From the NCBI GenBank assembly GCA_033398695.1, contig JAWKAU010000216.1, positions 62,001 through 126,000 of the forward strand: DNA of 64,000 nt, in the 5' to 3' direction. Positions 32,695 through 44,860 of the stretch are shown piece after piece (position 1 is the first letter of the stretch; the number at the start of each line of letters is the position of its first letter). This stretch comes from Orobanche coerulescens (lineage: Eukaryota > Streptophyta > Magnoliopsida > Lamiales > Orobanchaceae). The notes beneath the pieces were generated by a model that did no database searches, was not told the DNA's origin, and saw nothing but the letters and a program-made list of their open reading frames with translations. The position numbers and the translations under genes are program-made.

Positions 32695-33984
32695 ATGGTG
32701 AACCTTGCCAGAGATGAGTCGAGTTGGGTGGTCGATAGTGGAGCTACGTGTCATGTTACATCATGTAGGGATTTCTATTCCTCTTATACTCCGGGTGACT
32801 ATGGGATAGTCAAGATGGGCAACGATGGGTTATACAAGATTGTTGGAGTAGGAGACGTATACTTGAGGTTCGACACCGGTGTGGAACTTGTTTTACGGAA
32901 TGTGAAACATGTTCCGGATATGAGGCTAAATGTGATGTTCGTTGGCTTACTCGATAATGATGGCTATCATAGCGGTTTTGACAAGGGAGTGTGGAAACTC
33001 ACTCGAGGTTCCTTGATTGTCGGAAGAGGAGAAAAGACAGGGAAACTGTACGTGACACTTCCAAAGGTCACAATTAATTCCGTGAACACGATTGACAATA
33101 ATGACATGGCCGATCTATGGCATAAGTGGCTCGGTCACATGAGCGAGAAAGCGATGGCACTATTGTCAAAGAATGAGGTGCTGTCCAGGGTTCACAATGT
33201 ACATCTTAAAAGGTGCTCTCACTGTCTAGCCGGGAAGCAAAGGAGAGTCACTTTTAAGAGCCATACTCCTTCATGGAAGGAAAATGTTCTTGATCTTATA
33301 CATTCCGATTTTTGTGGTCCTATGAAGACTAGGATGCTTGGTGGTTGCCTATATTTTGTCATATTCATCGACGATCATTCGAGGAAGGTGTGGGCATACA
33401 ACTTAAAGACCAAAGATCAAGTTTTGGATGTTTTTAAACAGTTTCATGCCTCGGTGGAGAGAGAGACTGAGAACAAGTTGAAGTGTATTCGGACGGACAA
33501 TGGTGGAGAATACACTGGGCCTTTTGATGAGTATTGCCGAGAGCTAGGGATCCAACATCAAAAGACGCCACCGAAGACTCCACAACTTAATGGCTTGGCG
33601 GAGAGGATGAATCGGACTTTGGTTGAGAGAGCTCGATGTATGCTCTCACATGCCAGATTACCAAAGTCATTTTGGGGAGAAGCTTTGAACACGGCGCTTC
33701 ACGTGATTAATTTGACGCCGTGTGTTCCTTTGAAATTTGATGTCCCGGACAAAGTGTGGAGCGGTAAAGATATTTCATATCGCCACTTACGGGTTTTCGG
33801 ATGTAAAATATTTGTACACATTCCGAAAGATGAGAGGTCGAAGCTTGATTCCAAGACAAAGCCATGTATTTTTATTGGTTACGGGCTTGATGAGTTCGGG
33901 TATATATTGTATGACCCGGTGACTAAGAAGCTTGTTCGTTCGAGAGATGTTTTTTTTTTAAGATCAAACGATGAAGGATGTTGA
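32695..33984 (+). pseudogene. Element J protease and integrase
   Basis: A 429-codon open stretch. Protease: WVVDSGATCHVTS near residue 12. GAG-pre-integrase with H...H/C..C: HKWLGHM and CSHCLAGKQ. Integrase catalytic core: HSDFCGPM, RTDNGGEYTG and NGLAERMNRTL, i.e. D, D and E all present. After GYGLDEFGYILYDP the frame is lost at a run of ten T (33950-33959); +1 frame continues to 34160 with acidic linker sequence. Apart from the frameshift this is the best-preserved protein segment in the window. Confidence 0.93.
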
Positions 33985-34116
33985 GAATGGAGAGTCGGCT
34001 CCACAACAGGATTATGATCTTATTGATTTGGACCTCGTTCCTCCACAACATGTTGAGACACCCGATGGAGAGGATGTCCAAATGATGAACAACATGATGC
34101 TGGTGAAAATGCTGAG

Positions 34117-35286
34117 TTGGTACAAGATGATACCGATGGAGTTCATCCCGAGCTACCCGTGACGAACATGCCATCTTTTGTTCCACATAGACGGTCGACG
34201 AGGGACCGTCATCCCTCCACTCGTTATTCGGCCGATGAGTATGTCTTACTCACCGACGAGGGAGAGCCCAAATATTTCGCGGAGGCTATGGAGGATGAGA
34301 ATAAGAAGGAGTGGATGGATGCCATGCAAGACGAGATGAGCTCGTTGCATGAAAACAATACGTACGAGTTGGCAAAGTTGTCGAAGGGCAAGAGAGCTTT
34401 GAGAAACAAATGGGTGTATAAGGTGAAGTCGGAGGAACATACTTCATTGCCCCGATACAAACCTAGACTCGTAGTGAAGGGCTTTAGTCAAAAGAAAGGC
34501 ATTAACTTTAATGAGATTTTTTCTCCGGTTGTGAAGATACGATCGACTCAATTGGTCCTTGGTATAGCGGCTAGTCTTAACCTTGAGATTGAGCAAATGG
34601 ATGTCAAGACGGTATTTCTTCATGGAGACCTCGACAAATAAATATATATGAAGGAACCTGAAGGGTTTCAGGTTAAGGGAAAAGAGAATTATGTTTGTAG
34701 ACTCCGAAAGAGTCTATATGGTTTGAAGCAAGCACTACGACAATGGTATAAAAAGTTCGAGTCTGTTATGGGGGAGCAAGGCTACCGGAAGACGACCCTG
34801 GACCATTGCGTGTTTTTCAAGAAATTTGGAGATGATGATTTTATCATCTTATTGCTTTATGTGGATATCGTTGGCAAGAATGCCGAAAGGATTGCCAACT
34901 TGAAGAAAGAGTTGAATAAGTCTTTTGCCATGAAAGACTTGGGGGCCGCTAAACAGATTCTTGGGATAAGAATCACTCGAGATAGAGCAGCCTGGAAATT
35001 GCACATGTCACAGGAAAAATACATTGAGAAGGTGCTTAAACGTTTTAACATGGACAAAGCTATGGTTGTTAGTTCGCCTCTTACTAATAATTTTAAATTG
35101 ACGAGCAAGGATTGCCCTACGACGAAGGAAGAGATTGAGGAAATGGATAAAGTTCTTTATGCCTCTGCGGTCGGGAGTTTGATGTATGTCATGGTATGTA
35201 CGAGGCCCGACATTGCTCATGCCGTGGTAGTGGTGAGCCGTTTTCTATCGAATCCGGGAAAGAAGCATTGGGAAGCCGTAAAGTAG
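34117..35286 (+). pseudogene. Element J reverse transcriptase (active site damaged)
   Basis: Copia RT. The first open piece (34117-34641) has RNKWVYKVK, YKPRLVVKGF and FSPVVKIRS, then DVKTVFLHGDLD, where families usually have DVKTAFLHG. A TAA at 34639-34641 interrupts it, and the second piece (34648-35286) has the KSLYGLKQA motif. The active-site segment reads LLLYVDIVGKN; the usual form is YVDDM(L)IVG, so about nine bases in frame are gone, including the second catalytic Asp. A TAG at 35284-35286 follows. Confidence 0.9.
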
Positions 35287-35792
35287 ATATTTAGATATTT
35301 ACGGGGTACTTCCAAATTGGGGATTACATTTGGAAATGGGAAAGCTATGCTTGTTGGTTATTCCGATTCGGATATGACAGGAAACGAAGATAACCGAAAA
35401 TCCACATCCGGTTATTTGATGATGTTTGCAGGGGGAGCCGTGTCATGGCAATCGAGATTGCAAAAGTGTGTTGCCTTGTCAACAACGGAGGCCGAGTATA
35501 TTGCGGCGGTGGAAGCGTGTAAAGAGCTCTTACTATTAAAATGTTTTTACGAGAGCTGGGCTTCCGACAACGGCGTTACGTGGTTCTTTGTGATAGTCAG
35601 AGTGCGACTCATTTGGCTAAGAATGCGACTTTTCACAAGAGAATAAAACATATCGATGTGAGATATCATTGGATTCGAGATGCATTGGAGGATGGTTTGT
35701 TTGAAATTGATAAAGTTCACACCGATGATAATGGTTCCGATATGTTAACCAAGGCGTTGAGTAGAGAGAAGGTTAAGGTGTGTTGTTGGTGA
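35287..35792 (+). pseudogene. Element J RNase H
   Basis: Motifs GYSDSDMTGNEDNRKSTSGY, SRLQKCVALSTTEAEYIA and, after a frameshift near 35555, HIDVRYHWIRDALEDG and MLTKALSREK, ending at the stop near 35792. All are typical of the copia RNase H and C terminus. Confidence 0.88.
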
Positions 35793-35809
35793 ACTCTTCC
35801 TATATTCCG

Positions 35810-35823
35810 GAAAGGGGGAGATT
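35810..35823 (+). promoter_or_regulatory. Polypurine tract, element J
   Basis: AAAGGGGGAGATT directly before the LTR start TGTAGGAG; primes plus-strand synthesis. Confidence 0.8.
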
Positions 35824-36700
35824 TGTAGGAGTTATTTCCGAAATATAGGTCTTCTCGGAGTCGACTGGACTCTGGGCCGCGGCACACCACCTTGGACGAG
35901 ACTCCCCCACCCACTGTACTATGGGCCGCGGCCCCCTGCTGGTGTGCTGCGCAACACACGGCCGAACTCTACTACGGGCCGCGGCCCCCTGTCCTCCGGG
36001 CCGCGACCCCCTGTGACTTCCCTGGGCAGATTTTTTGAGTGTGCCGCGGCACACACCATTCGGGTCGCGGCACCCGAAGTCAACACACGTTTTTGGGGTC
36101 TTCTTTAGCAGATGTTTGCTGCGTTTTTCATCACTTCACCCACCATTTTGAGAGAAACACACAAGAGAGAAAATAAAGTGAGAAATATACTTGTTCGATT
36201 TCCCGGAGGTGTATCGATCGGATCGTCGTGATATTTTGACAAGAGCTTGGTAGCGATTGGGCAAATCTTTTCACCGGAATAGATCGAGGTTTTGAGTCCG
36301 GAAGTTCTGGTATTTTGTTAGCTTTTTGTGTAAGCTATTTTTCGGTGTTTTTTTCTTTCTCAATCTTGTTGTTGTTGTGGATTCCAAATACTTGAAGATT
36401 GTTTATTACCAAATATTTGAAGATTATTGTTGTATACCTCTAGTTTGTACTAGGGACGATTTGTGTATTGTAGATTGGTGATAATGGATTTAAGCGGCTT
36501 CGGTCCCGTGGTTTTTACTCTCGTCTTGAGGGGTTTTCCACGCTAAAAATCGTGTCTCGTTATTTATCGTTTTTGATATCATTTGTATTATTTATCGAGT
36601 TGTAATTAATTTACTCTACTCGTCGGTAACCTCGAAGTTACAATTGAAGATTGGGAAAGTCCGCGTTTCGTTGTGACGTTATATTGTCGGTTTTTTTCCA
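35824..36700 (+). repeat. 3' LTR of element J (877 bp) with palindromic U3
   Basis: Starts TGTAGGAGTTATTTCC and ends TTTTTCCA. U3 carries several palindromes: GGGCCGCGGCACAC near 35875, GGGCCGCGGCCCCC twice (35930-35990), TGTGCCGCGGCACACA near 36043. No clear TATA box was seen. Downstream sequence matches the 5' copy. Confidence 0.92.
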
Positions 36701-36917
36701 ATACGAGACAGTGTAAATGGCTTTTCACATTTCCTAGAAATATTCAATATTCCCTGATAGAATTAATTCCTTATTAATTTTATCTTACAAATTGTTAGAA
36801 ATTATTGAGGGAATAAATTTGAATTATTTTGGCTCAGTATTTGTCAAGTGTCGTTTCACGTTTGATATTTACTGACGGACAGGTATCTTGACGCGTGTAT
36901 TTCACGCAAGACCGTTA
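36701..36917. other. Unassigned DNA right of element J
   Basis: No match to the gypsy C continuation, as would be expected if J had inserted in C. Nothing recognised. Confidence 0.4.
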
Positions 36918-37677
36918 GGGGACTGGCAATGGACAACGGGTAGGGTGCGGGTAGTAAGTACCCGGGCGGTGAACACCGCCGCCACCCACCCAGGTACGGT
37001 GAGGGTAGGAGTTGCTCGGGTTAACTAGCCGCGTGAAGGTAGTTGAAGGTAGGTTCTCCAACGGCTCTTTTTGATTAGGGGGGGCCAGCTTTTTTTTATA
37101 AAAGAAACAATAGATATGTGCAGGTGTATATGTGTTGTGTGTGCAGGTTTAAAAAAAATTATATGTGTTGTGTTAAGAAGATGAGTGGCGAAGAAGAAGA
37201 TTGAGTGTGTGAAGAAGATGAGTGGTGGTGGTGGGGCTCATTTACTTTTTTTTTTTAATTATTTGTTTTATATTTTAAACCTTATACTATTAATAATTTA
37301 CAATTTAAACCTTATACTAAAATATATGTTTTGTTTTAAACATTTTTAGGTGTAATGTAATGTTTTTATTTTTATCAATAAAAAACTTTGTATTTTAAAA
37401 ATATAAACTTTGTATTTTAAAAATATTATGTGTTTTAAATATAAAAAGGTAAAAAAAAAATATTAGGTGTTTTTATTAAATTGTTTGATATAATTTTAAA
37501 TATAAAAAGATAAAAAAAAAAAATTAAAAGTGGTGAGGGTAGATGATGCACCATTGCCACTAAAAAATGGTGAGTGGGGGTAGAGTGGGGTAGATTGTGG
37601 GTTGGATGAGTTGGAAGAATATTATTGGTGGGGAGTGGGGATAGATGGGGGTAGATGGGTGACCATTGCCACCACCC
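36918..37677. mobile_element. PIF/Harbinger-like non-autonomous element
   Basis: Flanked by TTA on both sides (36915-36917, 37678-37680). Termini form inverted repeats: GGGGACTGGCAATGGACA at left, GGGTGGTGGCAATGGTCA as the inverse at right. TWA target and G-rich termini fit the PIF/Harbinger (Tourist) superfamily. The 760-bp interior is AT-rich with GGGTAG-rich ends and no coding sequence. Confidence 0.75.
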
Positions 37678-37680
37678 TTA

Positions 37681-38251
37681 TGCTCACGTACTGTAGATCC
37701 CTATATACACGCGTGTATCAAAAGTCGTGCGTAGTAACTAATGCTTGCACGTAATTAGATTCACTCATTATTAGGGCTGTTTTCGGTCCGGTTCGGTCTG
37801 GGTATTGTCTTTTCGTGTTTGGACCTTTAAGGTATCGAGTATTATCGGTTTGGGTCCTTCCCGGTTTCGGGTCCCAACTTCAATATTTATATCCGGACCG
37901 CTAATATTTCGAGTGAGTATCGGCCCCGGGTATTTCAGGCGGGTTCTCGGGTATCTTGTATTATTAAAAGTCATAATCACCAAAACCTCATAATCGAAAC
38001 AAGAATTGAGGGTTTTTTTGAAATGTATGCTAAGGAAATTAAGAGATAAGGTCTTTTAAACTTATTTTTTCTATATGTATTAATACCTAATACAATATTT
38101 TGTACAATGTATGTTTATGACAAAATACCGGGTTTTTTTACCGCGTTACCGGTTTCGATCCTTATCGGTTTCGTATCCAGACCGCTAACGTTGCGGGTGA
38201 GTATCGGTCTCGGGTATTATCGAACAATTCTCGAGCGATTCTCGAGTATAC
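37681..38251. repeat. Possible hAT-type remnant with duplicated GC-rich unit
   Basis: TAGGGCTGTTTTCGGTCCGG at about 37773 resembles the start of plant hAT-derived miniature elements. Two related units follow, each with an AGACCGCTAA/GGACCGCTAA core and GAGTATCGG(C/T)C(C/T)CGGGTAT (about 37890-37935 and 38178-38222). No matching right terminus is visible. Confidence 0.3.
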
Positions 38252-39251
38252 TTGGGGCTGTTTACTTGTGACTTAATCAGCTTAATGAGTAAAATGTCTT
38301 ATTCGCTCAGACGTTTGGAGGTGTTTACTTGTGGCTTAATGGCTTATTCGCCCAGACAAAAATGACTTATTCATTAAGCATGAAAAGGGGTGTTGTCCCC
38401 ATTAAGACAAAAAAATGACTCCCCTACCCCTAATTGAAAACCACACATTTATATATACAATACAAATAATTTAAGACAAAAAAAATAACTCTCATGTTCC
38501 CATTATATATACTCATTTATATATACAATAAAAATATAGGTTTTAATATAAATGAATGTAATATATATTATTCATATATAAATAATACACATTATTAATT
38601 TATATATAATATTTGTTACTATATATTATTGTATAAATAAACTTTTGTATCTACAAAATATCATATATATTATGAATATATAAATAAATATTATATATTA
38701 CTTATATATTAACATTTATTCATATGTATAATATTTATTATATATGTTCTTATCTATTTAAAATGTATTCCTTTATATAAATAATATATTGTATATTATA
38801 CGTATTATTATACGTATTAATTTTATATATTAATTACATACAAAATTGAGTCATTTATGTATAGTATTTTGTTTAAATTTAAATAATATATATAGAAAAT
38901 GAGTCAAATTTGATTTTTCAATAATGTTTAAATTTATCTACTTTGTGTTTGAATTTGGCTACTTTGTCTATGAACTTGACTTCTTTGTGTTTAAAATTGG
39001 ATTTTTAAGTACTTTATGAATTTTTGGATTATATCAGTTATATTGCTTAAAAAATAAATAACGATTTATAGAACAACTTATAATTCATATTCAGGGGTAA
39101 ATCGGTCATTTCTGTTATTCAGACAGTTTATTCAGATGAAAAATTAAACAATAGCATCAATTTACTTAGACAGACACATTTATCCAGACAGACAAATTTA
39201 CCCAGACAGACACAATTTACCCAGACAGACAAATTTGGTAAACAACCCCTG
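38252..39251. mobile_element. hAT-like non-autonomous element
   Basis: Left terminus TTGGGGCTGTTTACTTG, right terminus as inverse CAGGGGTTGTTTACC; the flanking 8-mers GAGTATAC and GAGTTATC are similar but not identical. The interior is extremely AT-rich with no coding sequence. Near the right end CAGACAGACAAATTTACC-type words repeat, and near the left end ACTTATTCGCYCAGAC words repeat. Confidence 0.5.
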
Positions 39252-39419
39252 AGTTATCAAAGAGTTTGTATATGTTAAAAAAAAAAAAATCAAAGAGTTT
39301 GTAAATTGTTTTGATTTTTTTTTTATCTCACTTTATTATTCTCCCAAACTCTTCCAAGTGCAGATAAAACTCTCTCTCTACAAACCTGAATTTTCTCTAA
39401 AATTCAAACTCACTCATCA

Positions 39420-42400
39420 ATGGCAGCCATCATTCCAGCCCCAATTACTAAGGCCTTTCTCCATGAAGATGTTGAGTTTGCATCCAACAATTATGCCGCC
39501 ATTCTCACTCATGATGGTGCTCCATCAGATTTTCACCTAATTCAGGATTTTCTCGCCTCAAGCCCAATTGGTTATGCGTAAACCAATCCTGAAGCTATAT
39601 CTGCAAGGTCGGTTATGCAGATTTGGAGGAATGAACGCTTTGATGCTGGAAGTACTAACACACCTCCAAGCATTATGTTCACTTATGATGGTGCTACTTA
39701 CACAATTACAGCATCAATGGTTATGGCTGCTCTTCATCTTCCCGAGGTAACAGCCTATACTGGATATTTTTCTGATGCTGCTATGAAGGAGTTTATTGCT
39801 CAGTTAGGGTACAATGGAGACATGTCACGAATGGGTCGATTAGTCAGGACCAAGTTGAGAAAGGAGTGGAATTTTATTTTGATTGCATTAGAAGATGCTT
39901 CATGAATAAATGCTCAAATTTTGATGCTCTTACTCTGTCATCTCAACAAATTGGGTATTCTCTGATCTTTGGTTATAATTACAATTTTGCATATAAGATC
40001 ATTGAATATATAGGCAGTATGATTGTGGAGAATGCTAATATAGTTTATTTTGGTAGATTTCTCCATTTGATTTTCAAACATTTATGTCCAAATGTTGTTT
40101 TTGAAAATGTTATATTGCTACATGTCTTTAAGAATACTTATAGATCCTTTCAAGACAAATCAACAAGGATAGAAAATTGTAATTCTCTGGCAATACTGAG
40201 TATCCTATTCAGGTCAGGCAACTCTTACGTCTGAGAATGCCTACTATTTATGGTTTGGATCAAGGTGCTAGGATCCAGGGTACTGTGCAGGAGACCCCCT
40301 CTGGATCTAACCCAGGCACAAAGACCAAACACTCTAACACATCACACCCACCTCTGGTAGCTCCCAAAAGATATCAGTTGACAAACAAAAGAAGTCAGCA
40401 AAGTCTGATGGCACTTCTCAGCCACCAGGACCTAGGACTTCTCCACCTTTACCTACAATTCCTGAGGAGCAACAAGGTGGAACTGCAACTATTTTACATG
40501 GCATGGATACTCAAATTTTATCCCAAAGAAGAAGGAAGTACCAAGCTGTTTATAGTTCAGATTTATACTCTGGTGATGATTCAGTGCCCATCTCTAAGCT
40601 CTTTGCAAAGAAGTCTGATCTTGTTGTCACAAATCCGACTGATATGGCTCATCTTCTCAGAAAAAGAAGAAGAGGAGGCTTCAACATGCCACAATTGAAT
40701 CATATTTTCCAGGTGTGGATGCCACGCACAAAGCCATGCATGAAGGAGAAATTGCTAAAAAGGCTGCAGCTTCTACTCCAATTGCAAGTCCTGCTACTGT
40801 AACTCCTGATGACCAAGCAAATCCTGATGCAGCAGCAAATTCTGATAAGGCAGTAACTACTGATGAAGTAAATCCTCATGCTGATTCCGATTCTCCAAAG
40901 GTGTTACATATCTCTGACTCCAGTGCTCCTTCCACACCACAAGGGAAGCATATATTGGTCTCTTATGAACGAGTAAATGAAATAGCTCAGCAGTTAGGCA
41001 TCAGGCCTTCTGTCTCTGGGGTCATGAAAAGAAAGCAAGACTCTATTGTTTTCTCCAGAAAGAAGCAAAGAACAATAAAAAATAAGTCCCTTCAATCCTC
41101 AATTGATCTGGATCCACAAGAACCTGGCTCTCAAAGTGAGTTATCATCCTACATGATCAAGCCACACAAGAACCATCCACTCAAAGTGTGGATGCAGGCA
41201 AAGAAGCTGTTCTTCCACAGTCGAAGTCTACAGTAGAAATTCCAGCTCTAGAGACAAGTACTGACATAGCTCAAGGTGCTCTGTCCCATTTTGATGCTGA
41301 TTACTTAGAACTTTTGGATATAAAGAAGAAGTATGCAGCTGCAAGAGCAGAGGTTGATCAAGTACTTGTAGAAACTATTTTTGAGGGAAGCACACAAGAA
41401 CCTATATCTCAAAAGGATGTAGCAGCTTCTGAACCTCAGGTCACACAAGTACCATCAAGCTAACATATTGATGCAGACCTCATTCAAATTTCTTCAGGAC
41501 AGGACACTCAAGAACCTCCAGTAAAAGACACTGAAGCAGTCCAAGATGTCCAGTCTACACAAGAACCTCCTATTTAAAGTACAGGAGAAGGCCAAGCACC
41601 TACCACTGAGCCTCTTCTTATCACTCCAATATCTACTGTTCCTATGAAAGCTGAGGGCTCAGGTACACTTTCTACTTCACTTACTCTATACTCTGATAGT
41701 ATGATTATAGGTATCTCCTTTGTAAAAGAATTCCCTACTTATATGACTTCAGACATCATTTCTCTGCCACCTCTGATTTCGTCTCAAATAAGTGCACTGG
41801 ACCTTTCAAGTGAGCATGTGAGAAAACAATTAGAGAAAAATAAAATATCTGAGAGGCAATCTCCTGAACTGCAAAAGGAGAGGTAGATTTGAGAGAGAAT
41901 GTCTACATTCTAGTGAGGAAATTCTGACGCTCAAAAGTCATGACAAAAATAAGAATTGAGTGTCTTAGGTGTCTGTTCTATGAATGTTACAGGAAATCAG
42001 GATTTACATTTCTCTTCAAGTCCTCCTGGTGCTACTGGTATTGCTCTAGATACACAAGTAAATCCTGATGATGTTAGCCAATCTGTCTCTGATTCCAGTG
42101 ATGAAGAAGTAGATGATTCCACTGATGTTAATGTTTCCTTACGAAAGGAACATTGGTCTTCTTTATGGTGTATTCCTGATACGGATTCTCTATCGATACA
42201 GCGGCAAGCTGTTTTGACGAGCGGAAGCGAACAGCAAGAAACTGTCAGGAACTGATAACAACAGTTCGCTACAGCAATAACACTGGTTAGCGGTACGCGC
42301 ACGCGACAGGAAATGATGACAGCAGCTCGATACAGCAACAAGACAGGAACTGGCCGAATGGAAATGACTCGAAACAGGCAACCTCCAAACAGCGGCACTC

Positions 42401-43358
42401 GAAACAGCAAGTTTCGGTCGAATGCTAATTGAAAACAGGAAACAAGTTCGAACAATCGAACAGCACTTGATGCGAAATCCCGATCAAGTACAACCCTGTA
42501 TTGAAGACAAGAAAAATATCGAAACATGGAGGAAACAGTTGTTTTATCGAACTAGACCTATAATTCGATAAAGTGATTTCTTCTCAAGACCTATTGAGAA
42601 TCAATCAGATTATGATTCGAAAACGCGTCGAATAATAATCAAAGTTTTGAAGGAAACTCGTCCAACACTTAAACAATACACAAGGTATGTCGTTTTTATC
42701 ATTCAATAATTGTCCGCCGCATTACAACTCCATCTGCACTATTTATAGGCAAAGTAGCCTGACAAGATAATCTAAACTATTACAAGCTGGTCTTAAAATA
42801 AGGAAAAGAAAATACAAAGTTCCCCACGTCACTTGCAAACAAGAGCAAAAGATGGGTTTTGTCTCCAAGGTGATAGCCGCCTTTCACATTGCATGCAGCC
42901 GAGATTCCTGCTGCTTTTATAATAAAGAAAGTGCTGAAATTCTTTTATTGTTTTACTTTTACCACTTGGACCCCTTCCCCAAGATGCAAGTTGCCTATGT
43001 TTAAGTTACTCCAAGTCCGGTTATCAAGGTAACTCCGAGTCTCGTATCCGTTTCCTCGCCTAAGTATGTTGGAGTATGGTCGAGGTGTTTTACGTCAATC
43101 CTTACTTCGTCTTCTTCGCTTGGAGTAGTCGGTTTGGTATCAATTCCGAAAATTGTAGTTTCTAGATCCAATGCTCATCAGCACATGAAGACTACTTACA
43201 AGTGTCTAAAGTCTGATGAAACTCATTTCAAAGTATCCTCTCTACTGTTGAAGCTACATGCTACCCACAAGAATGATATTAAGTTCATTACTCATAATCA
43301 GGCAAAGTTGGATGATAGACTTACAAGGCTGGATATTGTATCTATTCTTTACTTTTAA
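39420..43358 (+). pseudogene. Decayed retroelement-associated ORF of unknown function
   Basis: ATG at 39420 follows a transcribed-leader-like stretch. The N-terminal domain is broken by TAA at 39579 and frameshifts near 39880 and 40215. It has IWRNERFDAG, MAALHLPEV, LGYNGDMSRMG, LRKEWNFI, CFMNKCSNFDAL and IGYSLIFGYNYNFAYKI. A Ser/Thr/Glu-rich region (40700-42170) and a coiled-coil-like tail (43148-43358) follow; a solo LTR (42177-43142) splits the two. The N-terminal domain resembles a gag- or env-like module I recall from plant retrotransposons; the exact clade is unknown, and no LTRs are visible around it. Confidence 0.5.
42177..43142 (-). repeat. Solo LTR, reverse orientation, perfect target duplication
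   Basis: 966 bp bounded by TGATAC...GTATCA and flanked on both sides by ATTCC (42172-42176 and 43143-43147). On the minus strand a TATA-like CCTATAAATAG lies near 42750, so transcription would run leftward. It inserted in the decayed ORF above; the ORF resumes right after the second ATTCC. Solo LTRs arise by recombination between the two LTRs of one element. Confidence 0.85.
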
Positions 43359-43858
43359 ATATTTAGACCTGAAGAAGTTTTGAATTCATTTATTGAATTT
43401 TTCACGTACTTTTATTTTTCTTGACTTTTTTAAATAAAAAATGTTACAAGAAAATTTAAATTTATGTATATATTTTATTTAAAGCACATTGAAAATTCTC
43501 CAAGCACTCAAAAATATAAATTTAGTTCATTTTTGAATTGTGCGTTAATTCTAATTGGACTCCATAAGAAATTTGAGTCCATATGAGACTTTAACGAACT
43601 CGACACATTTTTCTCAAACTCTGCTCGACTCAAACTTGACATTATATAGTTAAATATAGTAAAGTTAGATTGAAAATATTAGGCTGGACACTTATTGTGT
43701 ACAAAATTATTGTTTAAAATTTTTGAGAAACTCACTTGACCCGGTCTTGGTAATCGGTTAACAAGCTCAAAATCGCTTCACTTTATATATGAGCCTAACT
43801 TGTTTTTTTTTTATAAAAATAGACTTAATAAATTAAATTAAATTATGTTTTGATATAT
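43359..43858. other. AT-rich DNA, nothing recognised
   Basis: Degenerate GAGCTC/ACTCGAC words only. Probably 3' flank of the decayed ORF. Confidence 0.4.
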
Positions 43859-44860
43859 TTTTTTGATAAATATTATTTTATTCACCAAATGGAAGAAGAT
43901 GTAAAGTACAAACTGCAAACTACCAAACATAACAAATAATAGCAGCAAATTATCTGCCTAACATACTCAACAGCTTATGGTCTCCCTGACATCTAGTTGC
44001 TATTATCATCTGACTTTGCTTTATCACTTGATCCTCTATACAAGCCACACCATTGAATCTTCGGTTATTCCTCTCTTTCCACACCAAGTAAAGCACCACA
44101 GACACAACAGGTCTATATAGCCTCTGTTTTATAGACTTTGTCCCACATTGAGATACCAAATAAATCATCTTTGTGCTCCAACTATTAGCCACTCTTGGGA
44201 CTCCACGCCAAGTCGTAGTTCTCTCCCAAATCAGAGCAAAAAATGGACAGGCAAAGAATAGATGATCTACAGTCTCATCCACATTATTACAAAAACAATA
44301 TAGATGATCCACTTGAACACCTATTGAGTTCAGGTATTCACAAGTGACCAATTTCCCCAAAATCGTAAGCCACACAATAAAGATGCACTTTGGAGGGGCT
44401 ATGTTGCAACACAACATCTTTTTCCAATCAACTCTATGCACAATTCCTCTCAACTCATTGTATATTTTCTGAATAAAATCTTTGTTGATGTAATATATTC
44501 AGACCTTGAGAGGTAGGAGCCGACAAGTCTCTAGTTTCAAGTATTTTCCTAACTATCCATGAAGCCTGAGAAGGTATTTGCATGGTAGCTAGGTTCTGGT
44601 TCTTGATGTAGTACCCATGGATCCACTGCACCGATATTTTGTCTTCTATTGGGAAATATACCATAACAACTTACTAACAGCTGCCATATTCCACCAATAG
44701 AAGTTGGTAAGCTTCCATCCCCCTGCAGCTTTGGGTAATCAAACTTTATCCCATGCCACCAAAGGCCCTTCTTGACATCTCAGCCTTCCATGTCCACAAA
44801 AATATTCTAGATAGTGATTGAATAACTTTTATTACCTTTTGAGGAAGGAGGAGTATCTGA
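43859..44860 (-). pseudogene. LINE (L1-type) 3' end: end of RT and zinc-binding domain
   Basis: Minus-strand non-LTR retrotransposon remnant. From 44860 leftward: WDKVCLPKAAGGW-type RT C-terminal motif with WWNMAAVSKLLWYI, then QWIHGYYIKNQNL and WIVRKILETRD (44455-44664). The 167-codon piece at 43950-44453 contains the zf-RVT region: PPKCIFIVWLTILGKL, CFCNNVDETVDHLFFACPF, VWKERNNRRF. The tail reads TTGGTGAATAAAATAATATT and ends in an A run at about 43859 (T run on the plus strand). Stops and frameshifts are present; the 5' part, endonuclease and RT core are absent. Confidence 0.85.

Larger units (their letters stand above)
31119..36700 (+). mobile_element. Element J: Ty1/copia (Tork/TNT1-94-like), 5' truncated
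   Basis: Order is LTR, primer site, gag, protease, integrase, RT, RNase H, polypurine tract, LTR, the copia order with integrase before RT. The 5' LTR lacks its first ~226 bp compared with the 3' LTR. Polyprotein identity is strong throughout, but several stops and frameshifts and a damaged RT active site make it inactive. The 5 bp after the 3' LTR are ATACG; the matching left flank has been lost in the deletion that fused J to element C. Confidence 0.93.
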
